A DNA stretch of 64,000 bases from contig CAMDRT010000002.1 in NCBI GenBank assembly GCA_945906815.1, positions 1-64,000 of the forward strand, given 5' to 3'. This DNA is from Bordetella parapertussis (GTDB lineage: Bacteria; Pseudomonadota; Gammaproteobacteria; Burkholderiales; SG8-41). Within the stretch, counting starts at the first letter, position 1. Each line of letters starts with the position of its first letter. The position numbers were made by a program, and so were the translations under genes. Below, one piece after another: positions 27,088 to 36,350 of the stretch. The notes beneath the pieces were generated by a model. The model was not told the origin of the DNA and ran no database searches. It saw only the letters and a list, made by a program, of their open reading frames with translations.

Positions 27088-28818
27088 ATGGTGCAACTCG
27101 AACTGTACGATCCCTTCGGCGCGATTGAAATCACGCAGCCGCACGCGCCGCGTCTGGACGCCATCGCCGGCAAGAAAATCGGCATCGTCAGCAACGAACA
27201 ATGGCAGGCGTATCGCACGCTGCCGTTGATTAAATCCTTATTTGAAAAGGATTTTCCTGGCGTCGAAATTCTACCCATAGACACTTACCCGCAGGGCAAT
27301 GCGCTGATCGGCGAGGAAGAAACCGCGCAGCTGGTGAAACAAAGCGGGGTCGATGCGGTGATCATCGGCAACGCGGCCTGAGGCTCCTGCGCCACAGCCT
27401 GCGGCCGTGCAGCCGCTAGAATCGAAGCCCTGGGGATCCCCACCGTTACGCTGACGCGGGCGGATTTCAAGGGTGTGATGACGAACGCGATCTCGGGCCT
27501 CGGGCTCGCGCCCGATGCGGCGATGATCACCTTTCCGATCGAACTGTTTTTGCCGGGCAGCGACATCTCAGCACTGACCACGCGCAAGCAGGAGCTCTAC
27601 GACGGACTTACGCGCTGGCAATCGGTGTATGCCAAGGCCGCGCCAGGTGCAGTGCCGATGCTCAAGGTCGAAGGCGCTACCTACGAAGAGGCGCTCGATA
27701 AAGCCAACCATCTGGCGATCACCAATCTGTGGGGCGACGGCCTGCCGCTGTGGCCCGCGACGCCAGTGCGCGTGGATCGCGTATTGCGTGGAACGCCGTT
27801 ACCGCGCGACCATGTGATCGGCAAGTTTCCGCCGCGCGGCGGCATCACCACCGTTGAGACCTGTGCGGTTGCGCTAACCATGGCCGGCGGGCGCCCTGAA
27901 TATCTGCCGGTATTGATCGCCGCGGTCGAAGCATTTTTGCATCCCGAGACCAAGGCCGAGCAATTGCAGGCCGCGTCCGGCAGCGCGTACCCGGTGGTGA
28001 TCGTCAACGGGCCGATTGCCAAACAAATACGTTTGAACTCCGGCTTCGGTTGTCTCGGCCCCGATCCGCAGCGCCCGGCCGGTGCCAGCATAGGCCGCGC
28101 ACTGCGACTGATTCAGCAGAATGTCGGCGGCGCGCTGCCGGGTATCGGTGCCATGGCCAACTACGGCGGCATGCGCTATACCAACGTCGTGTTCGCGGAA
28201 GATGAAGATAATCTGCCCGCCGGCTGGCCCACCCATGCAATGGAGCGCCACGGCTTTGCACGCGAGATGAATTCAGTGTCGCTGATGTTCTCGAACGGTG
28301 CCACCAACGTGCGGCGGCGCGGCGCGAAAAAAGAAACGCCCGCAGAAGACACCGATCAGGGCATGTACCGCATGGCTGATTTCATGCGCACCCCCAACTA
28401 CACGAATCTGTCAGGTTACGAAAAAGGCACGCCGGGCGCGATACTGATTCCGGGCGTGGTGGCAAACACCATGGCGGGCCTGGGCTGGAACAAGAAAAAA
28501 ATGCGTGCATTTTTCTATGAGCATTCGCGCATTCCGCAGGCCGAGCTCCAACGCAACGGCGGCCCGGCGTGGATAGAAATCGATGCCAACCCGTTAACGC
28601 GCGACAGCCTCAAACAAGACCCGTGGCCGATTACCGCCAAGCCTGAGAACTTTGTGATCATCGTCGCAGGTGGCGGACACCCGACCAACAGCTTCTGGCT
28701 GCAAGGCTACAGCCCACGCGTGATCGGCAAGGAAATTCGCGTGCCGGAAACGTTTGAGCAACTGCTGGTCGAGGCCGATCGCGATTTGGGTTGCGGCGAT
28801 GAGGTGTGCCGCATTTGA
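27088..28818 (+). CDS. UGSC family selenoprotein (in-frame TGA read as selenocysteine)
   Basis: From ATG 27088 (GGAG at 27078-27081) the frame reaches TGA at 27379-27381 and continues without another stop to TGA 28816-28818, giving 576 residues with Sec98. The stop is followed at once by Gly-Ser-Cys, so the motif is U98-G-S-C101 with Cys105 four residues on, the hallmark of UGSC-family (seleno)proteins. Both halves are one protein: the first ends VDAVIIGNAA and the second resumes ATACGRAARIEALGIPTVTL. A conventional caller would report a 97-residue fragment plus a 447-residue protein. The function is unknown; the vicinal U/C pair suggests redox chemistry. The C-terminal end CGDEVCRI has another Cys pair. 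Confidence 0.85.
27379..27381 (+). other. Selenocysteine codon (TGA) of the UGSC protein
   Basis: This TGA begins the U-G-S-C motif (TGA GGC TCC TGC). Reading frames before and after are identical in phase and both carry conserved-looking protein. Confidence 0.83.
27401..27416 (+). promoter_or_regulatory. Candidate bacterial SECIS hairpin (UGSC gene)
   Basis: GCGGC (27401-27405), loop CGTGCA, GCCGC (27412-27416). The loop begins 25 bases after the TGA and has G as its second base. This agrees with the known bacterial SECIS rules (short stem, G among the first two loop bases, loop 16-37 bases downstream). The stem is only 5 bp, so this is moderate evidence. Confidence 0.6.
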
Positions 28819-28868
28819 GGATGGCGCGTGCTTGACATTACGGCGAATAACGAGCAGCGGGTTCCACG

Positions 28869-28884
28869 TAACTATTTGTTTTTA
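28869..28884. repeat. Recurrent AT-rich 16-mer (copy A)
   Basis: TAACTATTTGTTTTTA, identical to bases 55571-55586, and one mismatch from 25159-25174. It lies in the short gap between the UGSC gene and the convergent Bug gene, within an AT-rich stretch that could aid termination. Confidence 0.5.
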
Positions 28885-28909
28885 TTTATTTTATTTAAAT
28901 TGTGACGCG

Positions 28910-29908
28910 CTAATCGGTCATGGTGATTCCCGCGTCCTTGATCACCTTGGCCCATTTGTCGATGTCCGCCTTGATGATTGCGGCTACCTCGTCTGATCCT
29001 TTGCCGGTGGTATCCAGACCGAGTTGTGCGAAACGGGCGCGCAATTCAGGATTCGCAATCACCTTCATTGATTCCTGATGCACTTTGGCGAGGATGCCCG
29101 CCGGCGCGCCCGCCGGCGCCAGCAGCGCAAACCACGACACCGCTTCGAAACCCGGAAATCCGGATTCTGCGATGGTCGGCAGTTCGGGCATGTTCGGCGA
29201 GCGCTTGAGCGAGGTCACCGCGAGCCCCCGCAACCTGCCGTCGCGCACCACCGGCAGGATGGCACCGGCGTTCTGCAAGGTCATCGCCACGCGGCCGCCG
29301 ATCACGTCGGTGAAGATTGCGCCCTTATACGGGATATGCGTTATGTCTAATCCTGCCAGAGTCTTCAGCAGTTCGCCCGCGATGTGTTGCGGCGTACCGG
29401 CGCCCGGCGAGGCGTAGGAGAGCTTTCTGGAGGGCTCCTTGGCGTACTTGATGAATTCCTGAAGCGTCTTCACCGGCAGGTCATTGTTGACGACGAGGAT
29501 GCTGGGCATGGTAAGCAACATCGAAACCGGTATCAGGTCGCGCACCACATCGTAGAGCGGTTTGCTTTGCAGCGTCGGCAGGATGGTCAGTGCACCGTTG
29601 CCCGAGTACATCAGCGTGTAGCCGTCGGGGGGCGACTTCGCGACCCGCGCGACCCCAACCGCGCCACCGACGCCGGGAACGTTTTCCACCGTGACCGGCA
29701 CGCCCCAGGCCTCGGTGAATTTTTGCGCAAAAATGCGCGCAGTGACATCGGTCGCGCTGCCGGGTGTAAACCCGACCACCAGGCGCACCGATTTGGCGGG
29801 ATAACCGGCTGCCGCGCTATCGGCCTGCGCGCGGACGGTGAACGGCGACAGCGCAAGCATCGCGCCGATGATTATGCAACCGCGGGTCGTTGGCTCTGTC
29901 TTTAGCAT
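28910..29908 (-). CDS. Bug/TctC family receptor (copy 8)
   Basis: A 332-residue receptor with AGGGAGAG before ATG 29908. The N-terminus is a weakly hydrophobic signal (CIIIGAMLALSPFTVRAQA) and the motif is YPAKSVRLVVGFTPGSATD, with GFTPGS in place of PFxxGG. It carries VPGVGGAVGVARVAKSPPDG and HIPYKGAIFTDVIGGRVA. It ends convergent with the UGSC gene and lies upstream of nothing on its strand. Confidence 0.92.
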   Translation of the reverse strand: MLKTEPTTRGCIIIGAMLALSPFTVRAQADSAAAGYPAKSVRLVVGFTPGSATDVTARIFAQKFTEAWGVPVTVENVPGVGGAVGVARVAKSPPDGYTLMYSGNGALTILPTLQSKPLYDVVRDLIPVSMLLTMPSILVVNNDLPVKTLQEFIKYAKEPSRKLSYASPGAGTPQHIAGELLKTLAGLDITHIPYKGAIFTDVIGGRVAMTLQNAGAILPVVRDGRLRGLAVTSLKRSPNMPELPTIAESGFPGFEAVSWFALLAPAGAPAGILAKVHQESMKVIANPELRARFAQLGLDTTGKGSDEVAAIIKADIDKWAKVIKDAGITMTD

Positions 29909-30028
29909 AAAACTCTCCCTGAAATCGTCGGCAATTGGAATTTCAAACTACATTTTCACCCAACCTGACCCGTGCTGAAAAACGTTCACAGGAGCTGCAA
30001 CAGCTACGCGTATGCAGCTGCTTGGTGA

Positions 30029-31000
30029 TCAGTCGATCTTCACACCCGCTACACGCACCACCTTCGCCCACTTGCCGACATCCGCTTTTAAAAACGCAGC
30101 AAACTGTTCGGGCGTGTTGTGCAGCGGCGTTGCACCGAGTAGCGCCCAGCGCTCCCGGATGTCTTGCAGCTGCACAATTTTGCTGATCTCCGCATGCAGC
30201 CGCGAGATCACCGCTGCGGGCGTACCTGCGGGCGCAAGCACGCCGTACCACACCTCAACCTCGTAGCCCGGCAAGCCCGATTCGCTGATCGGCGGCAGTT
30301 CGGGCGCTGCCGCCATGCGCGCAGCGCCGGTGGTGCCGAGTGCACGCAGCTTGCCGGCCCTGACCTGCGGCAGCGCAATCGGCGCGCCGGGGAACATGAT
30401 TGAAATTTGCCCGCCGAGCAGATCGCTGAACGCATTGGTCACGCCTTTGTACGGCACGTGCACGAGCTTCACGCGCGCGAGGCTGTTGAACATTTCACCG
30501 GCGAGATGTAATGCACTGCCATTGCCGGCGGAACCATAATTGAGTTGCCCGGGCTGCGCTTGCGCCAGTGCGATCAGGTCCCTCGCCGACTTGACCGGCA
30601 ATGAGGGATGAACCACCAGCAGCAGCGGCGTCAGGCCGATCAGTGTGATCGGTGCGAAATCGCGGATCGGGTCATACGGCAGCGCCGGATACAAACTCGG
30701 ATTGGTGGTCAGCGGGTTGGCGGTGGAGAGCAGGGTGTAACCGTCGGCAGGCGCCTTGGCGGCAGCCTCACTGCCCACATTGGTGTTCGCGCCGGGTCGA
30801 TTGTCGATCACCACCGGCTGGCCGGTTAGTTCGGCGAGTTTCTGGCCCATCGCGCGCGTCAACACGTCTCCCGGTCCGCCGGCGGCAAGCGGCACGATGA
30901 TGCGTAGCGGTTTTGCGGGGTAGGTCTGGGCTGCGGTGGATTGCGCTAAAGCGCTCAGCGCGACCAGCAGCGCGCCTGCAAAGGTATTGTGCATCATCAA
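30029..31000 (-). CDS. Bug/TctC family receptor (copy 9)
   Basis: A 323-residue receptor with signal peptide MMMHNTFAGALLVALSALAQ and motif YPAKPLRIIVPLAAGGPGD. Other segments: RPGANTNVGSEAAAKAPADG and HVPYKGVTNAFSDLLGGQIS. Its start overlaps the stop of copy 10 by 4 bases (ATGA, 30997-31000), so two different receptors are made from one message with coupled translation. Confidence 0.93.
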   Translation of the reverse strand: MMMHNTFAGALLVALSALAQSTAAQTYPAKPLRIIVPLAAGGPGDVLTRAMGQKLAELTGQPVVIDNRPGANTNVGSEAAAKAPADGYTLLSTANPLTTNPSLYPALPYDPIRDFAPITLIGLTPLLLVVHPSLPVKSARDLIALAQAQPGQLNYGSAGNGSALHLAGEMFNSLARVKLVHVPYKGVTNAFSDLLGGQISIMFPGAPIALPQVRAGKLRALGTTGAARMAAAPELPPISESGLPGYEVEVWYGVLAPAGTPAAVISRLHAEISKIVQLQDIRERWALLGATPLHNTPEQFAAFLKADVGKWAKVVRVAGVKID

Positions 31001-31992
31001 TCCGCCCGCGCGCCCGAAGCTTTCACTATCGGTGCCCAGCGTTTGGTCTCGGCGGTAAAGAACGCAGCAAACTGATCGGGTGTGCCGCCGATAGGCTGTG
31101 CGCTCATGTTGTGCAGCCGCTCCTTCATCTCCGGCGACGACAAGCCGGCGACGATGTCGCGATTGAGTTGATTGACAATGTCTTTAGACATCGCGGCAGG
31201 CCCCATCACACCCCACCACACCGAGACTACAAAATCCCGGAATCCCGCTTCGACAAAGGTGGGCACCTCGGGCAGCGACGGCGAACGCGCAGCACCCGCC
31301 ACCGCAAGTGCTTTGACTTTGCCGCCTTGTATATGCGGCAACGCGAACACCTGATTGACGAACATCAGCGCGATTTGCCCGCCGATGACATCGGTCAGCA
31401 CCTGCGCGCCGCCTTTGTACGGCACGTGCAGCATGTCGACACCCGCGAACGACTTGAACATTTCACCCGCCAGATGTTCAGTGCTGCCGCTGCCACCCGA
31501 ACCATAGGTGAGCGCGCCGGGTTTTGCTTTTGCCAGCGCCACCAGTTGTTTTACGTGGGCCACAGGTAGCGCGCGATTGGCGAGCAGCACCGAAGGCACG
31601 GAAGCAATCAAGGCCACTGCCGCCAAGTCGCGCATCGGCTCGTACGGCATCTTCGCATAGAGGCTGGGATTGATGGTGTTGGCGGGTGACGCCATCAGCA
31701 GCGTGTACCCGTCAGGCGCGGACTTGGCGACCGCATCGGAACCGACATTGCCGCCAGCACCGGTGCGATTGTCGACGATGATCTGCTGGCCCACGCGCTT
31801 GGCGAGTTCCTGCGCGGTGGCGCGCGCGATGATGTCCACACCTCCGCCCGGCGCGTAAGGCACCACCATGCGGATCGATTTTGCGGGATAGGGTTGCGCG
31901 TTTACGCCGCTGACGACGGTTGCGGCGGCGATGGCTATGCCGCGCAGCAGCAGCGGTCGTATGGTGTGTTGGGGTGCGGAAAATGCAAACAT
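30997..31992 (-). CDS. Bug/TctC family receptor (copy 10)
   Basis: A 331-residue receptor from ATG 31992, preceded by AGAGG; the ORF extends to 32043 but without a site. The signal peptide is long (about 38 residues, ending SGVNAQ). Motif YPAKSIRMVVPYAPGGGVD, then RTGAGGNVGSDAVAKSAPDG and HVPYKGGAQVLTDVIGGQIA. It is the first gene of a two-receptor operon with copy 9 and divergent from copy 11. Confidence 0.93.
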   Translation of the reverse strand: MFAFSAPQHTIRPLLLRGIAIAAATVVSGVNAQPYPAKSIRMVVPYAPGGGVDIIARATAQELAKRVGQQIIVDNRTGAGGNVGSDAVAKSAPDGYTLLMASPANTINPSLYAKMPYEPMRDLAAVALIASVPSVLLANRALPVAHVKQLVALAKAKPGALTYGSGGSGSTEHLAGEMFKSFAGVDMLHVPYKGGAQVLTDVIGGQIALMFVNQVFALPHIQGGKVKALAVAGAARSPSLPEVPTFVEAGFRDFVVSVWWGVMGPAAMSKDIVNQLNRDIVAGLSSPEMKERLHNMSAQPIGGTPDQFAAFFTAETKRWAPIVKASGARAD

Positions 31993-32123
31993 TGAAAACC
32001 TCTTTTGCCACAGATGAATGAGTAGGGCTGAAGGGATGCACAATTATGGCACGGCAGATTCGTCCTGGGATTATTCGATGCGGATGTGCATGTGCATGAG
32101 AAGATACGGATGCACATCGGCGG

Positions 32124-32158
32124 TGTGTCCCGCCGCTGGCATGTGTCCCGCCGCTGGC
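32124..32158. repeat. Two tandem copies of a 17-base unit
   Basis: TGTGTCCCGCCGCTGGC occurs at 32124-32140 and again at 32142-32158 in the divergent promoter region of Bug copies 10 and 11. It may be a short duplication or a repeated operator half. Confidence 0.6.
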
Positions 32159-32225
32159 TTGACGGTCTGATCCACCGGATGCATATTGTCTTTTCGTTTC
32201 TTAATCGCATCACGTGGAGAAGCAC

Positions 32226-33188
32226 ATGGTGAAGTTTCCGTTTACGATACTCGGCATCGCACTGCTGGCGGCAGCCGCCAACGCGCAGGCACAAAACTAC
32301 CCGGCGAAGCCCTTGCGCATCGTGGTGCCCTTTGCCGCCGGCAGCGGCGCCGATGCCAATCCGCGTTTTTACGGCGAACTGGTGTCCAAACTCTGGGGGC
32401 AAGGTGTGGTGGTCGATAACCGGCCCGGCGGCAGCGGCATCATCGCGGTGCAGGCAGTCAAAAGCGCGGCGGCGGATGGCTACACCCTGTTGACAGGCAC
32501 CACCTCAACCATAGGCGTAAATCCGGTGGTGATGAAAGATCTGCCCTATGATCCGGCGAAGGAGTTTCGCCCGGTGATCCTGTTTGGATTGTCGCCGACC
32601 GCATTTGTGGTGGCGGGGAACTCTCCCAGCAAAACCCTTAAGGAGTTTACCGCCGCAACCAAAAAAGCGGGCGTCCCTTTGGCTGTGGGCAACTACTCGG
32701 CCGGTTACGAATTATTGAGCCTATGGTTGGGCATGGCGAACGGGTTTGCCATCACGCCGGTGCCGTACAAGGGCAGCTCTCAGGTGATGACCGATGTGAT
32801 CGGCGGTCAAATCGCATCGGGCATGATCGATTCCGGCGGTGCGGCGCCGTTGATCAAGGAAGGCCGTATGCGCGCGCTTGCCCTCACCGCCGACACACGC
32901 CATCCCCTGTTACCGGACGTGCCGACCATGAAGGAAAGCGGCTTTCCTGACTTCGTCAGCTACTCGTGGAGCTCGATCTTTGTGCGCAGCGAAACACCCG
33001 ACGCCATCGTCAACAAGCTGCACGACGGTTTCAAGGTGGCCATGGCAAGCCCGGAGGGCCGGGCTTATCAGGCGTCACGTACCAGTATTATCGTGAACTA
33101 CACGCCCCAGCAAATACGCGCGTTCGTGACCGCGGATGCAGAGCGTTACCGCAAGATCGCGCAGGCGGCGGGCATCCAGCCGCGCTAG
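32226..33188 (+). CDS. Bug/TctC family receptor (copy 11)
   Basis: A 320-residue receptor from ATG 32226 with GGAG upstream; GTG 32214 is rejected. Signal peptide ends NAQAQ. Motif YPAKPLRIVVPFAAGSGAD with GSG replacing GGx, then RPGGSGIIAVQAVKSAAADG and VPYKGSSQVMTDVIGGQIA. A hairpin 23 bases after the stop may end the message before the cupin gene. Confidence 0.93.
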   Translation: MVKFPFTILGIALLAAAANAQAQNYPAKPLRIVVPFAAGSGADANPRFYGELVSKLWGQGVVVDNRPGGSGIIAVQAVKSAAADGYTLLTGTTSTIGVNPVVMKDLPYDPAKEFRPVILFGLSPTAFVVAGNSPSKTLKEFTAATKKAGVPLAVGNYSAGYELLSLWLGMANGFAITPVPYKGSSQVMTDVIGGQIASGMIDSGGAAPLIKEGRMRALALTADTRHPLLPDVPTMKESGFPDFVSYSWSSIFVRSETPDAIVNKLHDGFKVAMASPEGRAYQASRTSIIVNYTPQQIRAFVTADAERYRKIAQAAGIQPR

Positions 33189-33210
33189 CACACAGGCGCA
33201 CTGGATTTTC

Positions 33211-33228
33211 CGTGGGTATGGACCCACG
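33211..33228. other. Hairpin between Bug copy 11 and the cupin gene
   Basis: CGTGGGT (33211-33217), ATGG loop, ACCCACG (33222-33228) followed by TTGTATACTGTTTTAG. It could be a weak terminator for the Bug gene, or an operator, since TATACT downstream resembles a -10 element for the cupin gene. Confidence 0.4.
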
Positions 33229-33311
33229 TTGTATACTGTTTTAGGCTGGGTCCAGCAGTAGTTGGACGCAGTCGTAACCGATTCCGCGCAACTCATCCGC
33301 AGGAGACCGAC

Positions 33312-33788
33312 ATGGAAAACGCAGCCGCATCCCAATGGAAATTTCACGGCGTGCGCGTGGTGCATGGCAATGAACTGGATACCAACACCGCGCAAACACC
33401 GGGCATGAACCGCGCGGCGGCAATCACCCACGCGCGTGCCGGCGCGGAAAAACTGTGGGCGGGAACCGTCGTCATTCATCCCAAGGCCAAGACCGGCGCG
33501 CATCATCACGGCGCGGTGGAAAGCGTGATTTATGTGGTCAGCGGCAAGGCGCGCATGCGCTGGGGCGACCGGCTTGAATTTGTCGCGGAGGCCGGCCCCG
33601 GCGATTTCATCTACGTGCCGCCGTATGTGCCGCATCAGGAAATCAATGCCAGTGACGACGAGCCGCTGTCCTGCGTGCTGGTGCGCAGCGGCCAGCAGCC
33701 GGTGGTGGTCAATCTCGATATTCCGGTGGTTGAAAAACCGGAAGCGGTACATTGGGTGGATAACATCCATCCAGCGCCTAAAGCGTAA
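33312..33788 (+). CDS. Cupin domain protein
   Basis: A 158-residue single-domain cupin. Motif 1 is GAHHHGAVESVIYVVSGKARM with the metal-binding His pair and Glu; motif 2 is GPGDFIYVPPYVPHQ. GCAGGAG precedes the ATG. Such cupins can be dioxygenases, isomerases or small-molecule sensors. The 3-base gap to the NUDIX gene suggests co-translation. Substrate unknown. Confidence 0.85.
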   Translation: MENAAASQWKFHGVRVVHGNELDTNTAQTPGMNRAAAITHARAGAEKLWAGTVVIHPKAKTGAHHHGAVESVIYVVSGKARMRWGDRLEFVAEAGPGDFIYVPPYVPHQEINASDDEPLSCVLVRSGQQPVVVNLDIPVVEKPEAVHWVDNIHPAPKA

Positions 33789-33791
33789 CGC

Positions 33792-34286
33792 GTGACGGGT
33801 AGCATTGGGCGATTGCCCAAGACCATTATCGAATCCGCCCGCGCGCTGCTTGTCGACCCTCAGGATCGCGTCCTGCTGATGCAGCTCGCCTTCAACGCGC
33901 ACCAGCCAGTGTGGCTTACGCCCGGCGGCTCGCTGCATCCCGGCGAAAGCTTCGAGGAGGCGTTGCACCGCGAAATCCGGGAGGAAACCGGCCTCACCCT
34001 CGCCCACCCCGGCCACTGGGTGTGGACGTCGCCCAAGCGCATCGTGCGCGACGGCGTGCCGGTCAACACGCTGGCCCGCGTCTACATCCAGCGCGTCCCC
34101 CACTTCACTGCAACACCGAGCGCGCTCACGGCCGAAGAGCGCACTACGTTCCGCGAGTTGCGGTGGTGGTCAGTCGCCGAGATTGCGGGTTCGCGCGAAA
34201 GGTTTATGCCGCGCACCCTTGCCGTGTTGCTGTCGGCGCTGCTCGATGGTCCATGGCCCGCAGCGCCGATCGTGATCGTGCCGTAG
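33792..34286 (+). CDS. NUDIX hydrolase
   Basis: A 164-residue NUDIX protein. The box is intact: GGSLHPGESFEEALHREIRE followed by ETGL, with the catalytic REIREE. It hydrolyses a nucleoside diphosphate linked to another group, with Mg2+. The start is GTG 33792, placed 3 bases after the cupin stop; no internal ATG precedes the domain. The substrate cannot be predicted. It converges on an LLM oxidoreductase gene. Confidence 0.88.
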   Translation: MTGSIGRLPKTIIESARALLVDPQDRVLLMQLAFNAHQPVWLTPGGSLHPGESFEEALHREIREETGLTLAHPGHWVWTSPKRIVRDGVPVNTLARVYIQRVPHFTATPSALTAEERTTFRELRWWSVAEIAGSRERFMPRTLAVLLSALLDGPWPAAPIVIVP

Positions 34287-34295
34287 GCGCCCCGT

Positions 34296-35249
34296 TTAAC
34301 CCCCGGTTTTCGCGCGCCGCGGCCAGCGCTCCGCCATCAGTGGCAGCACCTCCTCCACCAAGCGCCTGGTCTGCGTGTACATATCTTCGTCGCCATCCGC
34401 CGCCGGGCGCAGTATGAACTTACAGGCACCATTCTCGACGTAGCGTGCGATGCGCTGGACGATCGCCTCGGCATCGCCGAAGGCAAAATGCACGCCAGCG
34501 TCGCGTCCGGTGCGCGCCTTGTAGTGCGCCATCACATTCGCCACGCCGGGATCATCCCGCTCACCAAAGCGATAGGTGAATGCAGCGCCGTAGTGATCCT
34601 CGTCGATAGCGCGGCCGGCTACGGTGGCGGCGTCCTTGATCGCAGCAATGACCTGACCGACGGCCTCGGGTGTGTCGGATCCCGCCTGCCAGCCCGTGCC
34701 GTATTTGGCCGTCCGCTGCACGGCTGCGGCCGACGATCCGCCGATCCACATCGGAAAATCAGCCTGCGCAGGCAGCGGCGAGATCGAGGCATTCGTCAAC
34801 CGGAAGTGCTTCCCGGCGTAGCTCAGTTTCTCGCCCTTCCACAGCCGGGAAATGATCTCCAGCGCCTCGTCGGTCTTGCGCCCGCGCGTGGTGGGGTCGA
34901 GGTGCATGGCATCCCATTCCAGCCCGCGCGGGCTGCCGATGCCGAAGCCGGGCAGCATGCGGCCTTCGGACAGCACGTCGATGGTCGCGCATTGCTTGGC
35001 CAGTAGCAGCGGATCGCGCATCGCCACCGCGACGACGTTGACCCCGAACTTGATCCGTCGCGTGCGGCCAGCGATCGCGGCCAGCGCCGTCATACATTCC
35101 AGCACCGGGGTACGACTGACCAGGCGGTCGCTCTGCCATATCGAGTCGACGCCGCCCTGCTCGCACAGATCGACCCAACGCCAGAAACCGGAGGTGGTGC
35201 GAAACGGGTATTCCATCAGGCCGATACCGGCGGCGATGGTGCGTGACAT
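34296..35249 (-). CDS. LLM class flavin-dependent oxidoreductase (1)
   Basis: A 317-residue bacterial-luciferase-like TIM-barrel protein from ATG 35249; the ORF extends upstream without support. Typical segments: GGVDSIWQSDRLVSRTPVLE, IKFGVNVVAVAMRDPLLLAK, GRMLPGFGIGSPRGLEWDAM. Members use reduced FMN or F420. The substrate is unknown; placement beside MaoC-like and NUDIX genes suggests catabolism. Confidence 0.87.
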   Translation of the reverse strand: MSRTIAAGIGLMEYPFRTTSGFWRWVDLCEQGGVDSIWQSDRLVSRTPVLECMTALAAIAGRTRRIKFGVNVVAVAMRDPLLLAKQCATIDVLSEGRMLPGFGIGSPRGLEWDAMHLDPTTRGRKTDEALEIISRLWKGEKLSYAGKHFRLTNASISPLPAQADFPMWIGGSSAAAVQRTAKYGTGWQAGSDTPEAVGQVIAAIKDAATVAGRAIDEDHYGAAFTYRFGERDDPGVANVMAHYKARTGRDAGVHFAFGDAEAIVQRIARYVENGACKFILRPAADGDEDMYTQTRRLVEEVLPLMAERWPRRAKTGG

Positions 35250-35340
35250 AAAATCAGCCCTCCGCGTTGGCGCGACGCACGCTAGCGCGCAGCCAGCCCA
35301 TGACACCGACTTCGACTGGGATCCTCACTCGGTTGCCGCC

Positions 35341-35775
35341 CTAGCCGCGCGACGGCAAAGCCATAACCGCATACCCCGGTGTAGTCGCCTTGCCGTCCTG
35401 ATTCACCACGTTGATATCGAGGCGCACCAGATTTTCGCCGCCTACGGTTTTCATTTCAGTGATCTTGCCGGTGCAGGTAAGCACTTCGTGCTTTTGGTTA
35501 ATGGCGCGATACTGCACGTTCATTTCCTTCATCTCCGCTTCGTCGCCAGCCCATTCGCGCAGCATATTGTGCAGATAGGCCCAGCGCAGATTGCCCATGC
35601 CGAATGCGCCCTGCACATTGCCGCCGTTGCGGCCGGATTCGTCGTCCATGTGGATATAAACGAATTCATCGTTGACCGCAGCGTAGCGGTTCCAGTGCAT
35701 GAAGTCGGTTTGCCGCACAAACGTGGGGATGTCATCGCCGACCTTGACGTCTTCAAAGTAAACCTTGTTGGCCAT
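35341..35775 (-). CDS. MaoC-like hot-dog dehydratase, small subunit
   Basis: A 144-residue hot-dog protein (YFEDVKVGDDIPTFVRQTDF start, MHWNRYAAVNDEFVYIHMDD active-site-like helix, MGNLRWAYLHNML). It is paired with the FAS1-like dehydratase 14 bases upstream, as in two-gene R-specific enoyl-CoA or mesaconyl-type hydratases. Together they probably hydrate or dehydrate a CoA thioester. The usual MaoC D-x4-H dyad reads as N-D-E-F-V-Y-I-H-x-D here. Confidence 0.8.
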   Translation of the reverse strand: MANKVYFEDVKVGDDIPTFVRQTDFMHWNRYAAVNDEFVYIHMDDESGRNGGNVQGAFGMGNLRWAYLHNMLREWAGDEAEMKEMNVQYRAINQKHEVLTCTGKITEMKTVGGENLVRLDINVVNQDGKATTPGYAVMALPSRG

Positions 35776-35789
35776 GGTGTAGCCCGCTC

Positions 35790-36290
35790 TCAGTAGACGA
35801 TGGAAATGGAAATGCGGCTGCGCACGAACTCACCTTGCTGATTGGTCCAGCGCGTTTCGGTGGATTTGTACAGCGTCAGGCCGAGCTTGCCCACTTTTTC
35901 TTCCATGTGCACCAGCGCGGTTTTCGCTGTAATGACATCGCCGGGTCGGATCGGTACCCCGTAGACTTCTTTTTGCCCGCCGTTCATGGTGCGTTCGCCT
36001 ACGCCGCGCTTGGCGGGCCGCGGCGCGCGGTCGGCGGGGCGGATCGCGGGCCAGGCGAAGGGGTTGAATTCGCGCGGCGCGAGGATACCGCCGTAGCGGG
36101 TGGTCTTGGCATAGGCCTCGTCCCAAAATATTTTTGGCGGCACCTCGGGCCAGTAGACGGCGATGGCCCACTTGCGCAAATCGGAACGGTCCACCGGATG
36201 CGATATCTCCGCTGCGCTCCAGACGTTCAGGCTGTCTTTCAGGGCAGGTGTAATCAGCGTGGCGGGCACAGCGGCAGTCTCGGTACTCAT
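35790..36290 (-). CDS. FAS1-like dehydratase domain protein, MaoC partner
   Basis: About 166 residues from ATG 36290 (GGAAG upstream; 36293 also possible). It has the N-terminal half of a MaoC-type hydratase (WAIAVYWPEVPPKIFWDEAY, EVYGVPIRPGDVITAKTAL). FAS1-like dehydratases act with a MaoC subunit encoded next door, which matches the neighbour at 35341. A palindrome resembling an IclR-type site lies 43 bases upstream of the start. Confidence 0.8.
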   Translation of the reverse strand: MSTETAAVPATLITPALKDSLNVWSAAEISHPVDRSDLRKWAIAVYWPEVPPKIFWDEAYAKTTRYGGILAPREFNPFAWPAIRPADRAPRPAKRGVGERTMNGGQKEVYGVPIRPGDVITAKTALVHMEEKVGKLGLTLYKSTETRWTNQQGEFVRSRISISIVY

Positions 36291-36333
36291 CATTCTTCCG
36301 TGGGTGGGGGCAGCGGCAAGTTTACACCGCAAT

Positions 36334-36350
36334 GTTCCGTACTGCAGAAC
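36334..36350. promoter_or_regulatory. Possible IclR-type operator
   Basis: GTTCCGTACTGCAGAAC has GTTC/GAAC arms around an imperfect centre and sits just upstream of the dehydratase pair. It resembles TTCCGNNNNNCGGAA-like IclR sites but is not perfect. No regulator gene is adjacent. Confidence 0.25.
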
